Source: Candidatus Puniceispirillum sp.
GTDB taxonomy: Bacteria > Pseudomonadota > Alphaproteobacteria > Caedimonadales > UBA1908
NCBI GenBank assembly: GCA_013822015.1
Contig: PNJU01000008.1
Coordinates: 1-64,000 of the forward strand
Reading direction: 5' to 3'
DNA: 64,000 bases
The position numbers were made by a program, and so were the translations under genes. Positions within the stretch are counted from its first letter, which is position 1. Each line of letters starts with the position of its first letter. The notes below the pieces were generated by a model. That model did not search any database. It had not been told where the DNA came from and was given only the letters and a program-made list of their open reading frames with translations. Shown in pieces: positions 27,579-36,868 of the stretch.

Positions 27579-28472
27579 ATGGATATTCTCCTACCAAAAG
27601 TCAGCGATCTTGGAAACTTTAAAGTTCTTCGTGTTCTGCCAACCTCGAACCCCAAGCGCTACACCGTCGGGCCCTTTATCTTCTGGGATCAAATGGGTCC
27701 TGGTGAGTTTCTCAAAGACCAAGGCCTTGACGTGCGCCCGCACCCCCACATTGGTCTTGAGACCATTACCTATCTTTTCGATGGACGCGTCACCCACAAA
27801 GATTCGCTGGGGTCAGACCAAATCATCACACCCGGGGACGTGAATATTATGTGCGCAGGACGCGGCATTGTGCACAGCGAGCGCACGCCCTTTGAAGACC
27901 GCACCCGTGACAGCCGTCTCTTTGGTATCCAAGCGTGGCTGGTTTTGCCCACCGCGCGTGAGCAAACAGGGCCGACCTTCACGCACCACGCGCAGAACGC
28001 TCTGCCCCTCATTCAAGAAAAGGGGGTACACGCCCGGCTTATTCTAGGAGAAGCGTTTGGGCGTGCCTCCCCTGCCTTCACACATAGCAAATCTATTTAC
28101 ATGGATGTTCATATGGAGGCGGATGCCGCGTTTGTCCTTCCCTCCCTTGGAGAGGAAATGGGGATTTATCTTCTAGAGGGAGATCTTTCCATTAACGCGC
28201 AGGCGCTCACCCCCACCCATATGGCGCTTTTGCCTGAAGGAGAAGAGGTGCGCCTCACCTCACGCACACCCGCGCGCTTCATGGTTCTTGGAGGTGAGGC
28301 GACTCAAGGCGAACGGTTCATGTGGTGGAATTTTGTCTCCAGCGACAAGGCGTGCCTTGCCCAAGCGGCCATTGATTGGCAAGAGGGTCGTTTTGCGGGC
28401 GTGAGCGGGGACAGCGAATATATTCCCCTGCCCCATGCTCCACGTAGCTGCGATCCGGATGCGTGCTCTTAG
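27579..28472 (+). CDS. Pirin family protein
   Basis: 297 residues, bicupin. The N-terminal cupin keeps the iron ligands H55 and H57 (RPHPHIGLETITYLFDG) and the later His and Glu (GRGIVHSERTP). DSLGSDQIITPGDVNIMCAG is the usual pirin core. A second cupin lies at about 175-270. Pirins are cytoplasmic iron proteins variously described as quercetinases or regulators; the physiological role here is open. Overlaps the small minus-strand gene tail to tail by 4 bp. Confidence 0.92.
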   Translation: MDILLPKVSDLGNFKVLRVLPTSNPKRYTVGPFIFWDQMGPGEFLKDQGLDVRPHPHIGLETITYLFDGRVTHKDSLGSDQIITPGDVNIMCAGRGIVHSERTPFEDRTRDSRLFGIQAWLVLPTAREQTGPTFTHHAQNALPLIQEKGVHARLILGEAFGRASPAFTHSKSIYMDVHMEADAAFVLPSLGEEMGIYLLEGDLSINAQALTPTHMALLPEGEEVRLTSRTPARFMVLGGEATQGERFMWWNFVSSDKACLAQAAIDWQEGRFAGVSGDSEYIPLPHAPRSCDPDACS

Positions 28473-28660
28473 GTGACGTTAGTGACGTGCTTTTGGGCAC
28501 GCAACTCATCTGCAGGGCAAGTGCCGCTGTCGGGGCCTGTCGGCGTTGGATTAAACTGGACGGGAAGCTCTGCGTTCAAAAGCCCTTTGTGCATGGCAAG
28601 GGCAAGCCCCATGGCAACAATGGCAAGAAGTATAAGTCCCAAGGCCCATCTTTTATCCAT
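28469..28660 (-). CDS. Small single-pass membrane protein
   Basis: 63 residues from ATG 28660 (a GTG at 28663 is adjacent); AGGAAGGA lies 8 nt upstream. One N-terminal transmembrane helix (WALGLILLAIVAMGLALAM) and a short polar tail. Sits 14 bp after ftsB and completes a prs-ftsB-small ORF unit. No family recognised; its position suggests an inner-membrane protein expressed with FtsB. Confidence 0.6.
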   Translation of the reverse strand: MDKRWALGLILLAIVAMGLALAMHKGLLNAELPVQFNPTPTGPDSGTCPADELRAQKHVTNVT

Positions 28661-28674
28661 CACGTAAATCCTTC

Positions 28675-28974
28675 CTATTCAACCACCATAACTTCATTTT
28701 GTTTGGCGTACCCGAGGCGCCTTGCCTCCTCCTCCAAGAGGTGGGGGCACACGTCTGTCTTCAAGAGCGTCACATCGCGCTCAAGGGCATCGTTTTCCCC
28801 TTGGAGCTTCTCCAGCTCGGCGCGCGTCACCTCCACACCTACCTCAAGCTCTCGCCAAGCACGGATACCTCGCTTGCCTTCAATCAAGTGATACGCAAAG
28901 TACAGGATAAGACAAAGGGCAAGGCTTGGCCCCAGAAGGAGCTTGGCGCGGCGCCTTAGGTCTCTGACTAGCAT
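28675..28974 (-). CDS. ftsB: Septum formation initiator, FtsB/DivIC family
   Basis: 99 residues from ATG 28974, with GGGGGGC just upstream. One N-terminal transmembrane segment (LLLGPSLALCLILYFAYHLI) followed by a coiled-coil (ELEKLQGENDALERDVTLLK) and the typical C-terminal EEEARRLGYAKQNEVMVVE. Bridges FtsL and FtsQ in the divisome. Directly downstream of prs (9 bp). Confidence 0.85.
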   Translation of the reverse strand: MLVRDLRRRAKLLLGPSLALCLILYFAYHLIEGKRGIRAWRELEVGVEVTRAELEKLQGENDALERDVTLLKTDVCPHLLEEEARRLGYAKQNEVMVVE

Positions 28975-28983
28975 CACGCCCCC

Positions 28984-29937
28984 CTAAACACGCTTAAGGA
29001 CCACCGCCTCTTCCGCAAACAGACAAGACACTGAACGCTCTTCATTAACGCGGTCAATGGCCTCGGCCAAAAGGGGGGCAATGGAGACGTGTCTAATTTT
29101 GGGGCATGCCAAAATGTCTTCGCGCGCTTGGATACTGTCGGTGATGACCAGGGTCTCAAGGGCGGACGCCATAATACTTTCAACGGCGCTTCCAGACAAA
29201 ACGCCGTGGATAGCATAGGCACTCACAGACAGAGCGCCTTCTTCCATCAGCGCCTTAGCGGCCTTACACAAGGTACCGCCCGAGTCCACAATGTCGTCAA
29301 GGAGCACACAGTGACGACCAGCCACGTTACCCACAATATGCATCACTTCCGCGACCCCTGCCCGCTCACGCCTTTTGTCGATGATGGCGATTTCTGCGCC
29401 CAGGCGCTTGGCCATGGCGCGGGTACGCACAACGCCCCCCATATCCGGCGACACCATAAGGCACTTAGGAAAATGCTTTGCTATGTCTTCGCAAAACACG
29501 GGAGAGGCAAACAGGTTATCCACGGGAATATCAAAAAAGCCCTGAATTTGGGTGGCGTGTAGATCAAAGGTCAAAACCCGGTGGGCGCCTGCCTGGGTCA
29601 AAAGATTGGCCACAAGCTTGGCGGCAATGGGTGTGCGGGGGGCAAACTTGCGGTCCTGGCGCGCATATCCATAATAGGGAATCACAGCCGTAATACGCCG
29701 GGCGGAACTTCGCCTGAGCGCGTCAATGGTCAGCAAAAGCTCCATCAGGTGATCGTTGGCTGGATAGGACGTTGATTGCAGAATAAAAACATCTTCGCCG
29801 CGCATATTCTCTTGAATTTCAACGAAAATTTCTTTGTCAGAGTACGTTGTAATCACGGCCTCTGTGAGGGGAACACCCAAAGCCTTTGAAACGGCCAGAG
29901 CCAGGGGTTTGTTGCTATTGCCAGCGATCAGCTTCAT
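28984..29937 (-). CDS. prs: Ribose-phosphate pyrophosphokinase
   Basis: 317 residues, standard length. N-terminal [23 protein letters not shown]-binding [35 protein letters not shown]; and the PRPP-binding loop [13 protein letters not shown]. Makes PRPP from ribose 5-phosphate and ATP for nucleotide, His and Trp synthesis. First gene of the prs-ftsB unit. Confidence 0.98.
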   Translation of the reverse strand: MKLIAGNSNKPLALAVSKALGVPLTEAVITTYSDKEIFVEIQENMRGEDVFILQSTSYPANDHLMELLLTIDALRRSSARRITAVIPYYGYARQDRKFAPRTPIAAKLVANLLTQAGAHRVLTFDLHATQIQGFFDIPVDNLFASPVFCEDIAKHFPKCLMVSPDMGGVVRTRAMAKRLGAEIAIIDKRRERAGVAEVMHIVGNVAGRHCVLLDDIVDSGGTLCKAAKALMEEGALSVSAYAIHGVLSGSAVESIMASALETLVITDSIQAREDILACPKIRHVSIAPLLAEAIDRVNEERSVSCLFAEEAVVLKRV

Positions 29938-30101
29938 GGGGCCACCTTATTTTTGTTGGGCGCCAAACATTCAAAACACTTTCGTAAATTTCTGCTGCAC
30001 TGTAGCAATTTCTGACGTGTGTGTAAACGAACTGTTAGCGTGACAAGAACACGCACAGCGCGCCCCTTTGCACTGTGCGTGTCGTATAAGCGAAGATCCA
30101 A

Positions 30102-30632
30102 CTAGCCCGCAGCGGGAACCGTCACCGTCTTCATGAGAGCGCCGCAGGCTGTATTCACCGCAGGAATTGCTCCAGCCCCCGCACCCGTGCTCAAAAGACC
30201 TGCCTTTGTGACAGCACATCCAACCTTAAGGGCATCGGATTTTGCTTTGCGAATTTCACTCACAAAGATGGTGCGAATCTGAGCAATGTCGGATGTTCCC
30301 AGCGTCTTAACTGCATTTGCGTGAAAATGGGATGCATTAAAATCTGAGACATTTTGGGGTTGGCAAATCAGCTCACCCATGGCGGCGAAATATTTATTTT
30401 TTCCAAGAATGCCCTCGAAGGAACGAATGGTAAACGGCGCAACGGTATTCCCTTTTTGGCAGAACTTCTTTCCACCCAAGCTTTGCATGGTACTTAGGAG
30501 TTTGGTGGCAATGGCATCAGAACTTGGAGAAAAACTGATACCCAGAAATGCAGAAGCATTTTGTGCACTCGCCAACCCCAAAACCACAGTACCAGCTACA
30601 AGAAATTTCTTTGTTTGTATGAGGTGCATCAT
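30102..30632 (-). CDS. Exported hypothetical protein
   Basis: 176 residues from ATG 30632 (two consecutive ATGs; GGGAGAG 8 nt upstream). Signal peptide MMHLIQTKKFLVAGTVVLGL ending near NASA. Mature part has four cysteines (FCQKG, LICQP, VGCAV, TACGA), suggesting two disulfides, and a glycine/alanine-rich end (STGAGAGAIPAVNTACGAL). Periplasmic or secreted. Not recognised. About 240 bp without a gene separate it from trmJ. Confidence 0.7.
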   Translation of the reverse strand: MMHLIQTKKFLVAGTVVLGLASAQNASAFLGISFSPSSDAIATKLLSTMQSLGGKKFCQKGNTVAPFTIRSFEGILGKNKYFAAMGELICQPQNVSDFNASHFHANAVKTLGTSDIAQIRTIFVSEIRKAKSDALKVGCAVTKAGLLSTGAGAGAIPAVNTACGALMKTVTVPAAG

Positions 30633-30871
30633 GACTGCTCTCCCAAATGACTCATTACATAATTTACTATAAGGCAAACAAACTAAGAATTTGTTAATAA
30701 TGAAAAAAAGAGGCGCTTGTGCTGTCACTTATTATGACAATCTTACAGGAAAGCATAAGCCTCTAAATATGCGAGCGTGCCGCCCTGCCCCATGTCACAC
30801 AGCAAAGACCCTTGCATTTTTGTGCCTGCGTGCTAGATTTTGCCCATACACTTTCTAACGCATTTTCCTCC

Positions 30872-31630
30872 ATGAAGCCCGTAATTATCCTTGTCGAAAC
30901 CCAGCTTGATCAAAACATCGGCAAAGTTGCCCGCGCCATGCTCAATTTTGATTTGACAGACTTGCGCCTTGTACGCCCCAAAACCGAGCACAACAATGAT
31001 ACGGCAAGGCGCCTGAGCGCCGGCGCTGAGCGTGTCCTGGAAAAGGCTAGGGTCTTTGATACCCTGCCCCGTGCTGCCCATGACCTGACCTATCTTTACG
31101 CCACGACCGCAAGGCCTCGGGAGTTGATTAAGGATGTTTATTCCCCTAGGGAGGTGGCCACACGCCTGGAGACCATTCACGCACCAAGGGATGAGCGCGT
31201 GGGCTTTGTCTTTGGATCGGAAAGATGCGGACTTGAGAACGAGGACATCGCCCTGTGCAAGGCTATTGTGAGCGTGCCTTTATCCCGGGAATTCAGCTCC
31301 CTCAATTTGGCCCAGGCGGTGATTCTTTTGGCCTACGAGTGCTTTCAAGCGTCACCTACAAAGGAAAACCTTCAGGCCTATGACGAACCCCCGGCGACCC
31401 TTGCCGAGTACGAAGGATTCTTTGAACACCTAACGGGCGAGCTGGAGAAGGCCGGGTATTTCCGCGAAAAAAACAGGAAGGGCGTCATGACACGCACCCT
31501 CCACAACATGTTCTCGCGCATGCCTTTTTCTTCCCAAGAAGTGCGCACACTGCGCGGTGTGGTGGCGACCCTGGTGAATCCCCAAGGCATCTACTCACGT
31601 CCCAAGAAAACCCGCACACCCCAGTCATAA
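30872..31630 (+). CDS. trmJ: tRNA (cytidine/uridine-2'-O-)-methyltransferase, TrmJ/TrmH family
   Basis: 252 residues from ATG 30872 (MKPVIILVETQLDQNIGKVA); upstream start choices lack homology. SPOUT-fold methyltransferase: NIGKVARAMLNFDLTDLRLV, VGFVFGSERCGLENEDIALC and LSREFSSLNLAQAVILLAYE are the three knot motifs, and a C-terminal extension (FFEHLTGELEKAGYF) is typical of TrmJ, which methylates position 32 of tRNA. No clear Shine-Dalgarno site. Confidence 0.87.
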   Translation: MKPVIILVETQLDQNIGKVARAMLNFDLTDLRLVRPKTEHNNDTARRLSAGAERVLEKARVFDTLPRAAHDLTYLYATTARPRELIKDVYSPREVATRLETIHAPRDERVGFVFGSERCGLENEDIALCKAIVSVPLSREFSSLNLAQAVILLAYECFQASPTKENLQAYDEPPATLAEYEGFFEHLTGELEKAGYFREKNRKGVMTRTLHNMFSRMPFSSQEVRTLRGVVATLVNPQGIYSRPKKTRTPQS

Positions 31631-31655
31631 TTAAAGACAAGGCGCCGACGTAATT

Positions 31656-33341
31656 TTAAGAAACCTGTCCTTGTGCCTGGGACACAATGCCTTGCATAAA
31701 GCCAGAGGCCCGCTGCAAGTATGCGTAATTTCTTCTCTGGTGCGCACTAAGGTAAGCCTCATCATCCTCGAAGTCTTCCTGCACCAGAAAGACGTTACGG
31801 TCGGCCATGACAGAGTGCAAGTAGGTGCTCAAATCATGACGCGTGAGGTAATTTAGCGCCTTTCCCCAAACAAACAAATACTGCATAACCCAGCTGTCCT
31901 TTTGGTATGCCTTCATAAATGAATGGAGGAGATCAAGGGTCTGGGTTGTCAGATCCTTCAAATCATAAAATGTGCGCGTCCCTCCCAAACCAAGAATGGC
32001 CCCCTCTTGCACAGCTCTTGCGTCGCAGCCCTTTGCGATTTCATAAGCGCGCACAAAGCATGCTTGTCGTGAAGGATATTTCTCACCTCCAAAAGAGCGC
32101 CCGTTTCTGCCGCACGCAACCCCTGTAAAACCCGCACTCACCAGGCACTGGGCATGCATGGCGGGCAAACGGTTTTTTACGGCCAAATCGACGGCCCTTT
32201 GGTGCACAGCGTAAGTTTGCATTTTTTCCCCACCAATGGTTTCCAACCCGCTTTGCACGCGACCAATGGCCAAAAGGGCCCTGACTTGGTCTGCGGGCGA
32301 CAAGGTCATGCTTTTCTCGTATGCTGTAATGAAGGCATCAATAGGACGCTGAATGATTTTATCCGCAAGATGCCCAATGAACTTTGTGTTTCCAAGTCCC
32401 ATGAGCGCCTCAAACATGCGTCCTTGATCTTTATGGTCACTGGCGAGATTGTAAGCATTCATAAAGACGCAGGATGTGTGTTTATAGTCTGTGTAACCTA
32501 GGCGACCAGTGAAACCACAGCTTCCCAGACCTAAGAGCGCGTCAATGTGGTAGACACTTTTCTGAGAAGGATCCATTTGACGCAGGTCCATAAGGGCTTG
32601 GCTATAACAAACGCGCGGATCAAGATAGACCCCGCTCACGCGCCCTGAAAAATTCTCCCCTGCAAGGGCCATGAGTAGCCCAGGCGGCAGGGGTGTTTTT
32701 TGGGCCAGACAAGCCTGGGCAGCAAATAGATGGAAGCGCAAAGGCGTATAGTCCAGTTCACGGAAATTATGCTGGACAAGGAATGAACATCCATCAAGAA
32801 TTGCGCGCACGCTCAAGGGGTTCTTAAGGGTGTCAATCAAGTCATAATAAAGAGGTATTTGCTGATTCCGGGAACCTTGTAATTTTTCTTGTTTGATACG
32901 CTCCATCAGCGCGCGAAGGGTCCGTTCATTGCGTACAGCATGATCTTCCGTGCAAAGGGTCCGTTCATTACGTGCGGCAGGATCTTCCGCGCGAAGGGTC
33001 CGTTCATTACGTGCGGCATGATCTTCCGTGCAAAGGGTCTGTTCATTACGTGCGGCTGAAACTTCTTGCGCGTCCCTTTGCCCTTGCTCCAAGAACTTTC
33101 CTAAGTTGCTCCAGGAAAAAGAGCCACTCACATCAACGGAAAAGGAAAAACCCTCTTCATCAGAGAATTTGTAGGGCGTTGCGTCCGCATCATTTTTTTC
33201 AGCGTCTATGCGCTCACTGGGCCTGTAACCCTGGCCAGCCTCGAGCTTTTGCCTTTTCTCCGGAGGCTCCCCTACAATCTCATCACTACTAAAAACACAC
33301 TGAAACGAAAGCAAAAGACACTGAAATATTATTTTTTTCAT
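31656..33341 (-). CDS. Exported family B repeat protein (B1)
   Basis: 561 residues. Signal peptide MKKIIFQCLLLSFQCVFSS, then PPEKRQKLE (26-34), a basic motif like the c-Myc nuclear localisation signal. About residues 95-145 hold four 13-residue repeats (AARNERTLRAEDP type). From ~150 on, a family module (LYYDLIDTLKNPLSVRAILD, HNFRELDYTPLRFHLFAAQ) leads into Sel1/TPR-like repeats: DALLGLGSCGFTGRL, FEALMGLGNTKFIGHL, RALLAIGRVQSGLE. GAGGACATC precedes the ATG. Upstream promoter shared with B2 and B3. No enzymatic motif; probably a protein-interaction effector (inference). Confidence 0.82.
   Translation of the reverse strand: MKKIIFQCLLLSFQCVFSSDEIVGEPPEKRQKLEAGQGYRPSERIDAEKNDADATPYKFSDEEGFSFSVDVSGSFSWSNLGKFLEQGQRDAQEVSAARNEQTLCTEDHAARNERTLRAEDPAARNERTLCTEDHAVRNERTLRALMERIKQEKLQGSRNQQIPLYYDLIDTLKNPLSVRAILDGCSFLVQHNFRELDYTPLRFHLFAAQACLAQKTPLPPGLLMALAGENFSGRVSGVYLDPRVCYSQALMDLRQMDPSQKSVYHIDALLGLGSCGFTGRLGYTDYKHTSCVFMNAYNLASDHKDQGRMFEALMGLGNTKFIGHLADKIIQRPIDAFITAYEKSMTLSPADQVRALLAIGRVQSGLETIGGEKMQTYAVHQRAVDLAVKNRLPAMHAQCLVSAGFTGVACGRNGRSFGGEKYPSRQACFVRAYEIAKGCDARAVQEGAILGLGGTRTFYDLKDLTTQTLDLLHSFMKAYQKDSWVMQYLFVWGKALNYLTRHDLSTYLHSVMADRNVFLVQEDFEDDEAYLSAHQRRNYAYLQRASGFMQGIVSQAQGQVS
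32911..33066. repeat. Four 39-bp tandem repeats inside B1
   Basis: Units start GCGCGAAGGGTCC or GTGCAAAGGGTCC and alternate in type, giving a 78-bp higher-order period. Each unit is 13 codons, so copy-number change keeps the frame. First unit at 32911, last ends near 33066; the last unit is diverged. Confidence 0.9.
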
Positions 33342-33375
33342 GATGTCCTCACAGGCCTTAGCTGCTATTTCAGAC

Positions 33376-33400
33376 TTACATGGTCGAGTTTTGGTGTCAA
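33376..33400 (-). promoter_or_regulatory. Conserved upstream element of B1
   Basis: Minus strand TTGACA (33395-33400), exactly 13 bp, then ATGTAA (33376-33381), about 35 bp before the B1 ATG. The same pair with the same spacing precedes B2 and B3. TTGACA is a consensus -35; the -10 is probably within ATGTAAGTC. Confidence 0.55.
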
Positions 33401-33454
33401 GTCAGGATCTTGACCAGGGGACACGGGGGTGGGCCGTGGGCGGTATCTTCGCCG

Positions 33455-35068
33455 TTACTGAAGGCTGGAAACCTGAGAGGACATGTCGTGCGCCTCCCTC
33501 CCTTGGGCAATCCTTTGCATAAAGACGGCCGTGCCGACAGTGCACGTATAATCCCTGTTGGCACATGCTTCGAAATACAAGGCGCTATTTGCAAATAATC
33601 TTGGGTCTAGCCTGACATGTCGGTCAATCATGACACTGCCTAAGAATTCTTCAAGCTGGGCCAGTGTCAATCCATTGAGCCGTTCACGCCATGGCAACAA
33701 GTACTTCAAAACCCATCGATCATTCATATGTGTTTGTATAAAGGCATAAAGGACGTCAAGGGTTTGGGGGGTGAGGGTATACAGTGCCTCCTCATGGGAG
33801 GAACTCAAAGACAGCGCAGCTATGGCGCGCACTTGCACTGCCCGTGCGCCACACCCCCTTGCAATCTCATAGGCGTGCATCAAGCAGTCATCTTTTGATG
33901 CGTACTTGTGGCGTGCAAAAATGCGCTCTGCGTTTTGCGACTTTACGTCGAGGATCCCGACACTCAAAAGACACTGGGCATGGAGCGACCCCAGTCTGTT
34001 TTCACAAGCAAGATGGGCCGCCATCTGGTAAAGCTCATAGGATTGAGCACGCTCACCCGCCCCAGCTTCAAAGCGCGACTGATAACGCGCAATTCCCATG
34101 AGCGCTTTAGTCTGCTCAGCAGCACTCAAGAAGTTACTCAATTCGTACGCGTAAAAAAGCGCGTCCACGGGGCGCTCTATTGTTCTGTCCACAAGATGAC
34201 CAATGAAATTGGCGTTCCCCAGCGCCATGAGTGACTCAAACATTCGCCTATGGTCCTGGAGACGAAAAGCCAGAGCGTAAGCATCCTTCAAGACGTCACT
34301 GCGATGGGCATAGATTGAACCGCCTAAAATCCCTGTGTAGCCGTGCCGCCCAAGCTCAAGCAGCGCGTCTATTTGGCTGGCCTCATTGGCCCCTTGCCCG
34401 GGTTCACGAAAGCCTAGTAACGCTTGTTTGAGTGAGGTCTCTGGATCAAAGCTGACCCCTTGTATCTGACCCCGAAACCCTTCCTTTCCCAAGCCAAGAT
34501 AAAGGCGTGCGGGCACGCGAAGCTGCCGTGTCAAGCAGGCACTTGTGGCAAAAACATGGAACCAAAGGGGAGTGTACCCCGCCTCACGAAACTCAAGTTG
34601 TGCCAAAAGCGCGCAAGCATCCAACACACTAGGAACAGGCAGTGGCGCTTTAAGACAGTTGATTAGCTCAAAACACAAGGCAGACAACCGACGCTCCCCA
34701 TGAGCTTGCCCCTTGGCCACCGCAAGGCGCTTCATAAGCCTTTGCACAGCTTCTAGGTTATCAGCTTCTGTACGCACAAGGTCTACCACACCACAAATCC
34801 AGTCCTCTGCTTCCTGAGCGTTGTCGCAAAGCGCGCCATGAGAGCTGTCCTCACATGAGGACATTTCCTCCTCAGTCACGTCATCTTCTAAGGCCGTATC
34901 ACCGAGGAGATTTGACCTACTCACGGGCGACAGAATCTGAGGGTTTTGTAAATGTTCACTGAGTCGCTGCTTCTTCGCACACGGCCTTTGTAGGTCGTCT
35001 GTCAAAACATTTGAGCCACAAGCCGCTTGAAAAGAAAGAAAAAAAATAGTTGATGCAATTTTTTTCAT
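33455..35068 (-). CDS. Exported family B repeat protein (B2)
   Basis: 537 residues from ATG 35068 (MKKIASTIFFLSFQAACGS, signal peptide); an in-frame upstream ATG would start inside the conserved promoter. PCAKKQRLS (29-37) occupies the same place as the basic motif of B1. An acidic stretch (DDVTEEEMSSCEDS) follows. The shared module ALCFELINCLKAPLPVPSVL and FREAGYTPLWFHVFATSACL leads into repeats DALLELGRHGYTGILGG, FESLMALGNANFIGHL and ALMGIARYQSRFE. Lacks the 13-residue repeats of B1. Family member of unknown function, presumably exported. Confidence 0.82.
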   Translation of the reverse strand: MKKIASTIFFLSFQAACGSNVLTDDLQRPCAKKQRLSEHLQNPQILSPVSRSNLLGDTALEDDVTEEEMSSCEDSSHGALCDNAQEAEDWICGVVDLVRTEADNLEAVQRLMKRLAVAKGQAHGERRLSALCFELINCLKAPLPVPSVLDACALLAQLEFREAGYTPLWFHVFATSACLTRQLRVPARLYLGLGKEGFRGQIQGVSFDPETSLKQALLGFREPGQGANEASQIDALLELGRHGYTGILGGSIYAHRSDVLKDAYALAFRLQDHRRMFESLMALGNANFIGHLVDRTIERPVDALFYAYELSNFLSAAEQTKALMGIARYQSRFEAGAGERAQSYELYQMAAHLACENRLGSLHAQCLLSVGILDVKSQNAERIFARHKYASKDDCLMHAYEIARGCGARAVQVRAIAALSLSSSHEEALYTLTPQTLDVLYAFIQTHMNDRWVLKYLLPWRERLNGLTLAQLEEFLGSVMIDRHVRLDPRLFANSALYFEACANRDYTCTVGTAVFMQRIAQGREAHDMSSQVSSLQ

Positions 35069-35103
35069 AGGACAAAGAAAATCCACAGGCGTCTTGCCGA
35101 GGC

Positions 35104-35128
35104 TTACATGGACAGGTCTGCGTGTCAA
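35104..35128 (-). promoter_or_regulatory. Conserved upstream element of B2
   Basis: Minus strand TTGACA (35123-35128), 13 bp, ATGTAA (35104-35109), then GCCTGTG at 35084-35090, as in B1 and B3. Confidence 0.55.
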
Positions 35129-35202
35129 GAATCACTCTGACGACATGGAACACAGCAGATCATGTTGCCTGCATTTTGCTAGCGCGCAACCATCAACGAT
35201 CG

Positions 35203-36765
35203 CTATCCGTTCCCTTGAGTCGTTCCCCTGCGCGCAACATCTTCCATAAAGGACTTTGTGCGTTCCTGGTATATCTTTTTCCCGTCAGCACATGCTTGTT
35301 CATACGCTTGATCATCTTCAAAAGTACCCCTTTCAAAGTACACATATCGATCACCCATGACGTCCTCTAAGAACCTCTCCAGATCTCCTCGTGTCAGATA
35401 ATTCTGCTTATTTTCGCACTCAAACAAGTACTGCAGCACCCAACGATCATCCATATGCTCTCTTACAAAAGCGTTATAAAGATCGAGGGTTTCGGGATTA
35501 AGAGAAGATAACCTGTTACAGATCTGACTTTCACACAAACCTAAAATAGCGCGTTCTTGCACGTCTTTCGCGCCGCTGTTTCTTGCAATGTCATAGGCAT
35601 GGAGAAGACACTCATGCCGTGTTTTATAGGGACGGCCGCCAAAGTTCTGGACGCCTTTATCAAATCCCGCGCCCAAAACACCGATATTTAACAGACACTG
35701 GGCGTGCATGACCTCCAAACCATTATCGCGCGCAAGCTCTACCGCTTTGTTGTGCACATCGTAGAGGCCCATGGTTTGACGTGCAATGTTTTCAAAACCC
35801 TTTTGTGCGCGTGCAATGGCCAAAAGAGCGCGGATTTGATCAGCAGGAAAAAGGCGCAGGCTGTACTCATAAGCAGCAATATGCGCGTCAATGGGACGTT
35901 TAAGCGTGATCCCTGAAAGCAAGCCGTAATAGCCTGTATTGCCAAGACCCATCAATGCCTCATACAAACGCCTTTGATCTTGCTGAAGATACGAAAGGGT
36001 GTATGCATCCTTAAATACATCGGCTATCCCTAAATACAAAGCGCCCCCTAAGCGGCCCGTGTACCCATGACGGCCAAGCCCTAGAAGAGCGTCGATTTTC
36101 AACGCGTCGCTGTGTTCAGCGTATGTGCTGTCCAAAACATCGGCCTTGTGCAAATCCACAAATGCCTGTGCGTAACACAGCACGGGAGTCAGTTTTTTCC
36201 CGCATATTTCCCCATGAAAACCTTCTCTGGCAAGGGCAAGCAAAAGCGTTGGCGGTAAGGTGTGACCTTGCGCTACGCAAGCCTGAGCAGCAAAAGCATA
36301 GCACCAAAGCGGGTTGTAATCCCCCTCACGAAAATCACGCTGAGCTAGAAAAGCGCACCCTTCAAAGACAGCGTTCAAGGACAAAGGTCGTTTCAGTGTT
36401 GCAATGAGATCCAAACACAACGCACGCGCCTGAGCGGTCACTCCTTGCGCTTCCGCTTGGGTAACGTTCCCCATTAGTACACGAAGGATTGCTTCATTCA
36501 GGCTCTCAAGGCTTGCCCCATTCGTGGAGGTAGGCACACAAGACGGATGTGCATTGTGCGTGAAGACAGTATACTGGCAAGCATCAACCCCTATGGAGGT
36601 GGTATCTTCCTCTTCCTGAGGATTGACCAAGGGCCACATCTGAGGACTGGAGGGGAGACTCGCAAGCTGCTGCGCTTCAGTGAGAAAAATCTCTTGCATC
36701 TCAGGGGAACCCAAAACACATTGAAAAGACATAAAAAAACTTAAGCACGCGATCTTTTGCATCAT
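35203..36765 (-). CDS. Exported family B repeat protein (B3)
   Basis: 520 residues from ATG 36765 (tandem ATGs; signal peptide MMQKIACLSFFMSFQCVLGS). Shared module ALCLDLIATLKRPLSLNAVF and FREGDYNPLWCYAFAAQACV, then repeats DALLGLGRHGYTGRLGG, YEALMGLGNTGYYGLLSG, RALLAIARAQKGFE and MHAQCLLNIGVLG. No basic motif after the signal and no 13-residue repeats. Upstream element identical in layout to B1 and B2. Probably exported; repeats suggest binding to other proteins. Confidence 0.82.
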   Translation of the reverse strand: MMQKIACLSFFMSFQCVLGSPEMQEIFLTEAQQLASLPSSPQMWPLVNPQEEEDTTSIGVDACQYTVFTHNAHPSCVPTSTNGASLESLNEAILRVLMGNVTQAEAQGVTAQARALCLDLIATLKRPLSLNAVFEGCAFLAQRDFREGDYNPLWCYAFAAQACVAQGHTLPPTLLLALAREGFHGEICGKKLTPVLCYAQAFVDLHKADVLDSTYAEHSDALKIDALLGLGRHGYTGRLGGALYLGIADVFKDAYTLSYLQQDQRRLYEALMGLGNTGYYGLLSGITLKRPIDAHIAAYEYSLRLFPADQIRALLAIARAQKGFENIARQTMGLYDVHNKAVELARDNGLEVMHAQCLLNIGVLGAGFDKGVQNFGGRPYKTRHECLLHAYDIARNSGAKDVQERAILGLCESQICNRLSSLNPETLDLYNAFVREHMDDRWVLQYLFECENKQNYLTRGDLERFLEDVMGDRYVYFERGTFEDDQAYEQACADGKKIYQERTKSFMEDVARRGTTQGNG

Positions 36766-36796
36766 AAAAACACAGGCCACACACGGTGTCGCACAT

Positions 36797-36821
36797 TTAC
36801 ATGACCGGGTATATGTGTCAA
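36797..36821 (-). promoter_or_regulatory. Conserved upstream element of B3
   Basis: Minus strand TTGACA (36816-36821), 13 bp, ATGTAA (36797-36802), then GGCCTGTG at 36771-36778, about 32 bp before the ATG. Confidence 0.55.
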
Positions 36822-36868
36822 GGAAGGGCGTTGACTAAGTGGCGTCCAACGTCCATGAAAACGCGCCC

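Noticed and set aside
32911-33066. CRISPR-like array
   Set aside because: Units are contiguous without unique spacers, are in frame, and encode a 13-residue repeat.
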